DNA of 64,000 nucleotides. Origin: Terrimonas sp. (GTDB lineage Bacteria; Bacteroidota; Bacteroidia; Chitinophagales; Chitinophagaceae). The number at the start of each line of letters is the position of its first letter. The first letter of the stretch is position 1. Positions 56,849-64,000 of this stretch are shown piece by piece. The stretch spans positions 21,761 through 85,760 of the forward strand of contig NZ_QCZJ01000024.1 of NCBI RefSeq assembly GCF_003075435.1, in the 5' to 3' direction. Position numbers and translations under genes: made by a program. Under the pieces are notes generated by a model that saw only the letters and a program-made list of their open reading frames with translations, was not told where the DNA came from and ran no database searches.

Positions 56849-59800
56849 TTAAGAATGTGCTGCCTTGGCAGTAGTTGCTGCTGCTGATTTGGTTTTCGCT
56901 CTCGCCTTAATCTCTTCAGGCGTTAATTTACCCAATGGTTTATCTTTTGCAAAATCAACCAGTATTGGCGCTGCCACAAATATTGATGAATAAATACCGG
57001 TGATCACACCTATCAGCATCGCGAAAGAAAATCCTCTTGTTACTTCACCACCAAAAATAAACAGTACCAATACCACGATCAATACCGTTACCGAAGTCAT
57101 GATGGTACGGCTGAGGGTATCATTGATCGCCGCATTGATGATTTTTGATTTACTTTCTCCATGCATGGTTTTACTGTATTCGCGAATACGGTCGAACACG
57201 ATAACCGTATCGTTCATTGAGAAGCCAACCACCGTTAAAATAGCAGCGATAAAATGCTGATCTATTTCAAGCGGGAAAGGCATTATGTGACGCAGGAATG
57301 AGAATACCGCCAATGTTACAAACACGTCATGCACCAGTGATATAATGGTTCCCAAAGAAAATCTCCAGTCGCGGAAACGCACAAAGATATACAGGAAGAT
57401 AAGTATGATCGATACAATGGTTGCAGTAACAGCACCTCGTTTCAGGTCTTCAGAAATGGAAGGTTGCACGCTTTGAGAACTTTGTAAATATTTCTTTTTG
57501 AATTCCGCATGCGTTGTTCCTTCAGCAAGAAAAGGTTTCAACCCATTAAATACAGTCATCTCAACCAGTGAATCAGCAGTACGTGAAGGGTTTTCTTTTT
57601 GGAAAGATGTTGTAATATTTAATGTGCGGTTATTCCCTACTGTTTTTACAACAGGGAACTCGCCGAGCGGAGCATGTAACGCATCTTTTACAGTAACCTC
57701 TTTTTGTGGCTGATCAAAATGAACAGTATAGCTACGTCCGCCTTTATACTCAACACCTTCATCAAACCCATAAAAGAAAGAACCGATGCCCAACAGCAAC
57801 ACCACAACAGATATTCCGTATGCTACTCTGCGGGATTCCACAAATTTGAAATGCGCCTTTTTAAATATAGCTTTTGAGAGCTTGGTAAAGTATTCAAAGT
57901 GACGTCCTTTTTTATTTGTCCACCACTCAGATACCAGTCTGGCTATAAGGATACCGCAGAACAGGTTAAGCACAACAGCAATAATTTGTGTTGTTGCAAA
58001 CCCTTTGATTGGTCCCATACCAAATACATACAAGATAATCGCGGTAAGTAAAGTAGTTACGTGCGCATCCAAAATTGGCGGAAGCGAACGGTTATAACCA
58101 TGATCAACAGCGGTAGCGTAACTTCTTCCCCAGGTAATTTCTTCTTTTATACGCTCAAAGATGATCACGTTTGTATCAACAGCCATACCAATTGCCAATA
58201 CCAGGGCCGCAATACTTGCGGAAGTTAATGTAGCACCAAGTCCGGCCAACACTCCAATAGTGAAAAGCAGGTTCAATATTAAGGTGATATTGGCTACCCA
58301 GCCGCTGGTATTATAATACAACAACATGAGTGCAAAGATTACTACAAAGGATATAATGAACGACATTGCACCGCCTTTAACGGCTTCAGCGCCTAAAGTT
58401 GGCCCTACCATTTGTTCCTGCACAATTCTTGCAGGTGCGGCTAACTGTCCAGACTGTAAAATATTAGCAAGGTCAGATGCTTCTTCTACGCTGAAGCTAC
58501 CGGATATCTGGGAGTTACCATCGAGGATAGGATTAATGACATTGGGTGCGGAATATACCACATTATCAAGTACGATAGCAATAGGCTTGTTTACATTGGC
58601 ACTGGTAAGATCACCCCATTTTTTTGTGCCTTGTTTTGTCATGCGGAGCGATACTGCGGGTCTGCTTCTCTCATCATAGGAGATCATTGATTCTTCCACA
58701 TCATTACCCTCAAGCGGAGCTTTATCGCCTTCACGCAGCTTCAATGCATATAAAGGCACAAAAGAAGCACGTCCTGTTTCTGTTTTAGGTGCAATACCAT
58801 ACGCAAACTTTACGTCAGCAGGAAAAATATCTTTTGCTGTTTCAAAATTTGTGCTAAGTAAAGCAGTATCTTTTGTAGCAACATAAGCAAGGGCTGCTTC
58901 TCCCTGCTGGGCTCCCTGCAATAATCCTATAATTGTATTTGCAGGTGTAGCAGCAGCAGTTGCTTCAGTTGCAGTATCTGTTTTATTCAGATCACCTAAA
59001 GAAAGCGTCTTTGTTGTATCTGTTGGAGCAGAAGCTGTTTGAGTGCTGTCAATTGTTTTTGCCGTGGTATCTGTGCCTTTCGCGGTTTGTGATTCACCGG
59101 ATTTTTTCAACATTTCTTCAGCCTGTAAAAAAGAGGATTGAAGTTCGCTGCCACTATATACTTCCCAAAACTGGAGGTTAGCAGTTGCCTGTAATATTTT
59201 ACGTACTCTTTCAGGATCATCTTTCACGCCCGCAAGCTCCACGCTGATGGTTCCTTTGCGGGGATCAGGATTAATATTAGGCTGCGCTACACCAAACTGG
59301 TCGATACGTTTTGTTAATACGCGGAAAGTATTCTGGAACGCTTCGCCAGCCATTGTTCTCAGCTTTGAAATAACCTGCGCGTCAGAATCTTCAAGCTTGA
59401 TATTCCTTTGACCTGCGTTTGCAAATAAGCCGGATAATGCCCCGGAAGGATTAACTTCTTTGTATGCCTGTGCAAACAAACCGATAAAATCGGCATCGGT
59501 TGTACCTTTACGCTGAGATGCTAATTCAAGTGCTTTATTTAAGGATGGATCTTTAGGATTATTAGATATTGATTTCAATAAATCCTGCAATTCCACTTCA
59601 AGCGTTACACTCATACCACCCTGTAAGTCCAGCCCAAGGCTTAATTCCTGTTCTTTTGCTTTTTCATAACTGGTAGCACCACCTATACCATAAGTAACAG
59701 TTGTTGATTTTGTACTATCTAACAAACGCTTTAAGCGTGTGTTATAAGCAGAATCCTTAGCTTCCTGTGAAGCTCCGCTAAAATTGCTGTTAACCCAGTT

Positions 59801-59920
59801 TTGGGCTTTAGCTTCCATCTTTCCTTCATGGTTGTGAACCGCCCAGGTAAAATGCAGTTGGTAAAGGGAAATGGCAATCAACAAAGTCGCAAAAACAGTA
59901 ACCAAACCTTTCAGTTGCAT
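56849..59920 (-). CDS. secDF: Protein translocase SecDF fusion
   Basis: This protein of 1023 residues joins SecD and SecF, each with six membrane segments. The SecD part has LSLGLDLQGGMSVTLEVEL and the P1 domain, and the SecF part has VEYKGGRSYTVHFD, VGFSMNDTVIVFDRIREY and DTLSRTIMTS. A low-complexity Thr/Ala/Asp/Lys-rich stretch of about 60 residues (about 290-350) interrupts the periplasmic region. It uses the proton gradient to pull exported proteins through the Sec channel. The ATG at 59920 is used; an in-frame extension to 59974 crosses the promoter box. The C-terminus is Ala/Lys/Thr-rich. Confidence 0.96.
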   Translation of the reverse strand: MQLKGLVTVFATLLIAISLYQLHFTWAVHNHEGKMEAKAQNWVNSNFSGASQEAKDSAYNTRLKRLLDSTKSTTVTYGIGGATSYEKAKEQELSLGLDLQGGMSVTLEVELQDLLKSISNNPKDPSLNKALELASQRKGTTDADFIGLFAQAYKEVNPSGALSGLFANAGQRNIKLEDSDAQVISKLRTMAGEAFQNTFRVLTKRIDQFGVAQPNINPDPRKGTISVELAGVKDDPERVRKILQATANLQFWEVYSGSELQSSFLQAEEMLKKSGESQTAKGTDTTAKTIDSTQTASAPTDTTKTLSLGDLNKTDTATEATAAATPANTIIGLLQGAQQGEAALAYVATKDTALLSTNFETAKDIFPADVKFAYGIAPKTETGRASFVPLYALKLREGDKAPLEGNDVEESMISYDERSRPAVSLRMTKQGTKKWGDLTSANVNKPIAIVLDNVVYSAPNVINPILDGNSQISGSFSVEEASDLANILQSGQLAAPARIVQEQMVGPTLGAEAVKGGAMSFIISFVVIFALMLLYYNTSGWVANITLILNLLFTIGVLAGLGATLTSASIAALVLAIGMAVDTNVIIFERIKEEITWGRSYATAVDHGYNRSLPPILDAHVTTLLTAIILYVFGMGPIKGFATTQIIAVVLNLFCGILIARLVSEWWTNKKGRHFEYFTKLSKAIFKKAHFKFVESRRVAYGISVVVLLLGIGSFFYGFDEGVEYKGGRSYTVHFDQPQKEVTVKDALHAPLGEFPVVKTVGNNRTLNITTSFQKENPSRTADSLVEMTVFNGLKPFLAEGTTHAEFKKKYLQSSQSVQPSISEDLKRGAVTATIVSIILIFLYIFVRFRDWRFSLGTIISLVHDVFVTLAVFSFLRHIMPFPLEIDQHFIAAILTVVGFSMNDTVIVFDRIREYSKTMHGESKSKIINAAINDTLSRTIMTSVTVLIVVLVLFIFGGEVTRGFSFAMLIGVITGIYSSIFVAAPILVDFAKDKPLGKLTPEEIKARAKTKSAAATTAKAAHS

Positions 59921-59957
59921 ACAAGTAACCTTTTTACAAAAATTTAAAAATTGGGGG

Positions 59958-59965
59958 CAAAGATA
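59958..59965 (-). promoter_or_regulatory. -7 promoter box (TATCTTTG) of secDF
   Basis: The plus strand reads CAAAGATA, an exact reverse match to TAnnTTTG, 37 bp before the ATG at 59920. Its presence supports the shorter secDF start. Confidence 0.55.
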
Positions 59966-60188
59966 GGGTTTCAACCTGAATTTATGGCATAAAAAGAAAG
60001 CTGAAAAAAAGGCGGTTTTACCGGACTGCTGACAATGCGAAAACCTGGAGTATATCCGGTATATCGGTAGCTTTGACAGTATAATATTTTATATTTGGCT
60101 GACTTTTCTTCTTTAATCCAATCTTGATTAACTTCTTCTGGTTCCGTGTGCCTTTTACCATTATCTGCAGCACTAAACCTCACGACAT

Positions 60189-62306
60189 ATGAAAAAAGTA
60201 TTTACGATTGCAACAGCCCTGGTTTTAAGTTTTCAACTCTCTTATGGCCAGGGCGTAAAACAGTTTTGGACTACAACCTTTGAGGATCAATATCCCGACG
60301 TAGCCGGACTTATCATTAGCTTTGATTCAGTTGGAAATAATTTTCAAAAACGCCATGAATTTTTATCCCCCCCTCCAGCTATTCCTTTATCGTTGAATTA
60401 TTATAATGGAAAATTTTACAGCATAGTAGGAGAAGTTGGAAACTTTATTGAATATGATCCTTTAACAAACCAGCGTGACACTATTGGTCAACTTGCCGGC
60501 TCAGAAATTGCTATACCTGTGTTCAATGCCATGACCATGAAAGATGGTGTATTTTATGGTGTGAGTTCACGCAGTATCGATGAAGTTAATATTAATAAAG
60601 GTTACATATATACATTGGATCCTGCGACACATGAGTTTACGATAAAATACGAGCGTACAGAGGATTTACCTACAGATGCAATGATCGAAAAAAATGGGAA
60701 ATGGTATGGGCTTTGCTGGGGAAGCATTTTTGAATGGAATCCGATAAACAACGAGTATACCACGAAAATTAACTTTCCAAATCTCCCATCCTTCCCCGAG
60801 GGTGATATGGTTTTGTGGGGCGACAAGTTTTACGGGGTGTGGTCAAGCAGTTGGAGTGAAGATACTCTTTATAATGGTTGCTTGTTTGAATGGGATCCGG
60901 TAAGCAATGACTTTATCGTTAAATATGATTTCAGTATTCCGGAAGACGGATCAGGCACTTTGGGAAAGCTCGTTGAAATGAACGGTAAATTATATGGCAC
61001 CACTTCCCGTGGCGGAGCAGATGATGCAGGAGTTCTTTTTGAATTCGATCCTGCAGCTATAAGTAATGGCTATAGCAAAAAGGCAGATCTCACTCCTTAC
61101 AACAGTGGTGCAACCAGAGGATTAAAGGCTTCTTCAGCGGGCAACCTGTACGGATACAGAAATGGGGCTATCTTCGAATGGAACTCAATTACCGGTGAAT
61201 TAAGCAATAAAACGGAACTGCCATTAGCTAATACCGAACTGCTGCTGGTTTCAGCCCCGGTAGCTTTGCCCACACCGGGAAATTGTGAAAACTATCCCAC
61301 TGTTCAGGTTGACCAGGCTAACAACAACAGGTGGATACCCATTACCGATAGCAAAGGCGATGTGCTGGCAGAAATACAGCCCAATGAAAACAACCTTGGA
61401 ACAATTAATGTAGAAGCTTATATACATAATGGGACAATTCGTAAAGACGGGCAGGGACATCCTTATCTTGATCGTAATATCACCATTACCCCACAAAATA
61501 CCACCATCACTGATCCTGTGGAACTCAGGCTCTATATTACAAAAGCTGAGTTTGAAACATTGAAAGCCGATCCTGCTTCGGGCATTACTGATATCAGCGA
61601 TCTTGCCATTTTTAAAAGTACTGATGCCTGTTCAGGTGCGCTTATCACCAGCGCCTTACCTATACCTACTACGTATGAAGATTATGAGTTCGGCTATGTA
61701 CTGAAAGCTTCCGTTAGCTCTTTCTCTACCTTCTATTTTTCCAACAGAACTTTTGAAGCACTACCACTGCAGTTTATTGATTTTACTGCCATTCAAAAAG
61801 GCGGTGATGCATTACTGCAATGGATAACCGAAAATGAAGTGAACACCAAAGACTTTGCTGTTGAAAAAAGTATGGATGGCGTACACTTTACAAGCATTGG
61901 CAATGTTGCAGCTAAAAATACTACGGGTAAACAAAGCTATAACTTTACAGATAAAAACATTGACCAGTTAAATACAGGTACTGTCTACTATCGCTTAAAA
62001 CAAAATGATATTGATGGCAATACTGATTATAGCAAAACAGTAAGCATACGTTTAAGTAATGCCGCTTCATTAAAGTTAAGCCCTAACCCTGCAGGCAGTG
62101 TAATTAATCTTACATATAAAAAGACAACGGGCAACAATGCTATTGTTCAAATTATTGATGCAGGTGGTAAAAAAGTGCTGGAACAAAGGCTCAGTGCACA
62201 AACCGCTAACCACAAAATAAATATCAATGCGCTTGCCAAAGGTGTGTATTTGATCAGTGTGATTGATAACGGTGAAAGATTGATAACTAGGTTTGTGAAG
62301 CAATAA
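60189..62306 (+). CDS. Secreted protein with GloVer-type repeats and a T9SS sorting domain
   Basis: This 705-residue protein has a signal peptide (cleavage near SYGQG). Residues about 25-360 form a repeated propeller-like module with strands such as GKFYSIVGEVGNFIEYDP and GKLYGTTSRGGADDAGVLFEFDP, the GloVer tandem repeat type. A linker region (about 370-520) is followed by a segment rich in LQWITENEVNTKDFAVEKSMDGVHFTSIG, which precedes the C-terminal type A sorting domain (about 630-705, LSPNPAGSVINL and GKKVLEQRL). Secretion by the type IX system across the outer membrane is expected. Function unknown. Confidence 0.85.
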   Translation: MKKVFTIATALVLSFQLSYGQGVKQFWTTTFEDQYPDVAGLIISFDSVGNNFQKRHEFLSPPPAIPLSLNYYNGKFYSIVGEVGNFIEYDPLTNQRDTIGQLAGSEIAIPVFNAMTMKDGVFYGVSSRSIDEVNINKGYIYTLDPATHEFTIKYERTEDLPTDAMIEKNGKWYGLCWGSIFEWNPINNEYTTKINFPNLPSFPEGDMVLWGDKFYGVWSSSWSEDTLYNGCLFEWDPVSNDFIVKYDFSIPEDGSGTLGKLVEMNGKLYGTTSRGGADDAGVLFEFDPAAISNGYSKKADLTPYNSGATRGLKASSAGNLYGYRNGAIFEWNSITGELSNKTELPLANTELLLVSAPVALPTPGNCENYPTVQVDQANNNRWIPITDSKGDVLAEIQPNENNLGTINVEAYIHNGTIRKDGQGHPYLDRNITITPQNTTITDPVELRLYITKAEFETLKADPASGITDISDLAIFKSTDACSGALITSALPIPTTYEDYEFGYVLKASVSSFSTFYFSNRTFEALPLQFIDFTAIQKGGDALLQWITENEVNTKDFAVEKSMDGVHFTSIGNVAAKNTTGKQSYNFTDKNIDQLNTGTVYYRLKQNDIDGNTDYSKTVSIRLSNAASLKLSPNPAGSVINLTYKKTTGNNAIVQIIDAGGKKVLEQRLSAQTANHKININALAKGVYLISVIDNGERLITRFVKQ

Positions 62307-62314
62307 CCAATCAT

Positions 62315-62362
62315 AATAAAAATAAAAACGATTGGGATTACCTGGTCGTTTTTATTTTTATT
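62315..62362. terminator. Bidirectional terminator between the T9SS protein and MFS genes
   Basis: AATAAAAATAAAAACGA at 62315-62331 pairs perfectly with TCGTTTTTATTTTTATT at 62346-62362, a 17-bp A/T stem with a 14-nt loop. The right arm overlaps the stop codon of the MFS gene (62358-62360 on the minus strand). Confidence 0.8.
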
Positions 62363-63737
62363 TAAGCTTCTTCACCTCACCCGGATCATACACATATATC
62401 ACACTAACAGCAGCACAAAGCATAAATACTCCAGACATCACCAGGGCATAAATGGGCTGGTTATTATAAACGTATTTTACTATCGGCCCGCCGATAATAC
62501 CATTTACAAGTTGGGGTATGGTAATAAAAAAGTTGAATATACCCATATATATACCCATTTTACCTGCCGGAATTGAACCGGATAATATTACATAAGGCAT
62601 GGCCAGTATGCTAGCCCATGCTATACCTATGCCAATCATAGGCAGAATCAGCATATTGGGGTCACTAATGAAATAGATAGCTATTAAACCTATGCCGCCG
62701 CAGGTTAATGAAAAGGCATGCGTTAATTTTCTGCCGATCCTGGCAGCAATTAAAGGTAACAGTAATGCATACACAGCAGAAACGCCACTGTATACGCTGA
62801 ATAGCAGCCCCACCCAATCGCCGGCACTTCTGTATGTATCAGAACTTTTATCATCTATTGATAAGCCATAAGTGTGTGTTGCTACTGCATCATTTGTAAA
62901 TACCCACATACCAAATAATGCAAACCAGCTAAAAAATTGTACTAATCCTAACTGCTTCATGGTTTTGGGCATTCGGGCAAAGTCTTTAAATATTAGCCCT
63001 AACCCATGATGCGCATCTGCATCATCAGGCTTACCATGATATTTTTCATATTCAGCAGGAGCATATTCCTTTGTTCCGAAAATAGTGACCAGTATAGCGC
63101 CAATAAATACTATAGCGCCAATATAAAATGCCCATTTTACATTTTCTGCTACAACGCCTTCCGCTGCAGTGTTATGCACACCAAACCATTTGGTAAGTAT
63201 AAATGGAAATGCAGAACCCGCTACAGCACCAACTCCAATCAAAAATGTCTGAACAGAAAACCCGGTGGTTCGTTGCGAGTCGGGAAGATTATCAGCTACC
63301 AATGCACGAAAAGGTTCCATGGCAAGATTAAAACAGGCATCCATGATCATCAGCATGCTTGCTCCTACCAATAATGCCGGCGCTATTGCGGTAAATAAAG
63401 ACGCATTTGGCATCAGGCAGAGCGCTATGGAAGAAAGTATTGCGCCTGCAAGAAAAAAAGGCTTTCTTCTTCCCAGGCGATTCCATGTTCTGTCGCTGTA
63501 ATGACCAACAATTGGTTGAACGATCATGCCTACCAACGGAGCAGCCAGCCAAAACCAGGAAAGATGTTCCACATCTGCACCAAATGTTCTGAGTATACGT
63601 GAAGCATTTCCATTCTGTAATGCAAAAGCAAACTGGATACCGAGGAACCCAAAACTCATATTAAATATCTGCCGGTAACTTAACGCGGGTTTGGGTATCA
63701 GTTCCTGTTTAGCGGAAGTATTGTTTCCCCCTGCCAT
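62358..63737 (-). CDS. MFS transporter, sugar (SLC45/GPH-like) type
   Basis: This 459-residue protein has about twelve membrane segments. The N-terminal FGFLGIQFAFALQNGNASRILRTFGA and the loop VGHYSDRTWNRLGRRKPFFLAGA (an R-x-G-R-R motif between segments 2 and 3) match the sucrose/maltose-type MFS group (SLC45-like). A sugar or disaccharide is a probable substrate. The ATG at 63737 is used; an in-frame start 21 bases upstream is possible. The leader contains two hairpins (63759-63782 and 63852-63877). Confidence 0.88.
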   Translation of the reverse strand: MAGGNNTSAKQELIPKPALSYRQIFNMSFGFLGIQFAFALQNGNASRILRTFGADVEHLSWFWLAAPLVGMIVQPIVGHYSDRTWNRLGRRKPFFLAGAILSSIALCLMPNASLFTAIAPALLVGASMLMIMDACFNLAMEPFRALVADNLPDSQRTTGFSVQTFLIGVGAVAGSAFPFILTKWFGVHNTAAEGVVAENVKWAFYIGAIVFIGAILVTIFGTKEYAPAEYEKYHGKPDDADAHHGLGLIFKDFARMPKTMKQLGLVQFFSWFALFGMWVFTNDAVATHTYGLSIDDKSSDTYRSAGDWVGLLFSVYSGVSAVYALLLPLIAARIGRKLTHAFSLTCGGIGLIAIYFISDPNMLILPMIGIGIAWASILAMPYVILSGSIPAGKMGIYMGIFNFFITIPQLVNGIIGGPIVKYVYNNQPIYALVMSGVFMLCAAVSVIYVYDPGEVKKLK

Positions 63738-63758
63738 AACTATCGTTTTAAATAACAA

Positions 63759-63782
63759 GCAGGATAGCGAAAGCTATCCTGC
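63759..63782. repeat. Perfect 10-bp hairpin with GAAA loop in the MFS leader
   Basis: GCAGGATAGC at 63759-63768 and GCTATCCTGC at 63773-63782 surround GAAA. As RNA from the plus strand this would be a GNRA tetraloop hairpin; from the minus strand it lies in the untranslated leader of the MFS gene. Confidence 0.75.
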
Positions 63783-63851
63783 AAAATTAATTTACTGCGT
63801 AATGAAACATATTTGCCGGAGCAACAGCATTTATCGCCTGCCTGCCGTTTC

Positions 63852-63877
63852 ACACGGCTCAAAGCCCATAGCCGTGT
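63852..63877. repeat. Second hairpin in the MFS leader
   Basis: ACACGGCT at 63852-63859 pairs with AGCCGTGT at 63870-63877. A second AGCC at 63863-63866 could pair with the same GGCT, so two mutually exclusive stems are possible. The region 63783-64000 otherwise holds T-rich sequence, a dyad at 63952-63974 and no gene. Confidence 0.55.
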
Positions 63878-64000
63878 CATGTCCTGAAAAAAGTAGACAC
63901 TATTACTACTATTACCCTTTTTCTTTTTTTTGTTACTTTTTTTCTTTTTACAATCCACATTTTAATTGTGGATTATTATAAACTTATTTGATTTACAGCT

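Overview
The window is chromosomal DNA from a member of the Bacteroidota, most likely the Chitinophagaceae or a close relative. The support is a SecD-SecF fusion, a type IX secretion sorting domain, a TonB-dependent receptor with a carboxypeptidase-like N-terminal domain, lineage-typical families (DUF2851, DUF2911, DUF1599, DUF2520, DUF5690, HU-CCDC81/SPOR), promoter boxes of the TAnnTTTG type, and A/T-rich start regions without clear Shine-Dalgarno sites. No phage, plasmid or CRISPR locus was seen. The content is mainly core metabolism, with small guest genes and unusual intergenic repeats.

Layout. 1-11.4 kb: the 3' end of a DapA/N-acetylneuraminate lyase family gene, a sialidase, a polytopic membrane protein, a TonB-like energy transducer, a second secreted beta-propeller protein, a YjbR protein, a TonB-dependent receptor, a META lipoprotein and PhnA. 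11.5-14.3 kb: a Crp/Fnr regulator with a NAD(P)-binding protein, then ExbB/ExbD. 14.5-25.7 kb, all minus strand: a combined amino-acid block. It holds hisH-hisA-hisF and trpE-G-D-C-F-B-A, is interrupted by guest genes (a four-helix-bundle S23-like protein, a truncated GxxExxY protein, a GNAT acetyltransferase and a small membrane protein), and has a plus-strand tRNA-Gly(CCC) between hisH and trpA. trpE is preceded by an unannotated 20-residue leader peptide with three consecutive Trp codons, an antiterminator pairing and an intrinsic terminator, which together make a complete transcription attenuator. 25.8-38.2 kb: a NagX-like membrane protein, hisIE, DUF2911, pdxJ, a DUF5690 transporter with phnW, a sugar-acid dehydratase with an SDR, a polysaccharide deacetylase, lipA and an OsmC protein. 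38.6-64 kb: housekeeping genes (DUF2851, maf, UbiA-family prenyltransferase, topA, tsaD, dusB, sdaA, FKBP, folP, secDF), a T9SS cargo protein and an MFS sugar transporter.

The least explained signal is in the spaces between genes. Many intergenic gaps are filled by degenerate tandem arrays with a strict 7-bp register, for example 11 units at 1633-1709, 10 at 21965-22034, 13 at 33264-33354 and 17 at 53484-53602. Other arrays have a 9-bp register. The words differ between arrays but are related within families, several arrays switch to the complementary word halfway and so form imperfect dyads, and the arrays often run into the stop or start codons of neighbouring genes. In the his/trp block they sit at the joints where guest genes are inserted or truncated.

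All calls come from reading the sequence by eye. Family names rest on recognised motifs and length, and no database search was run.
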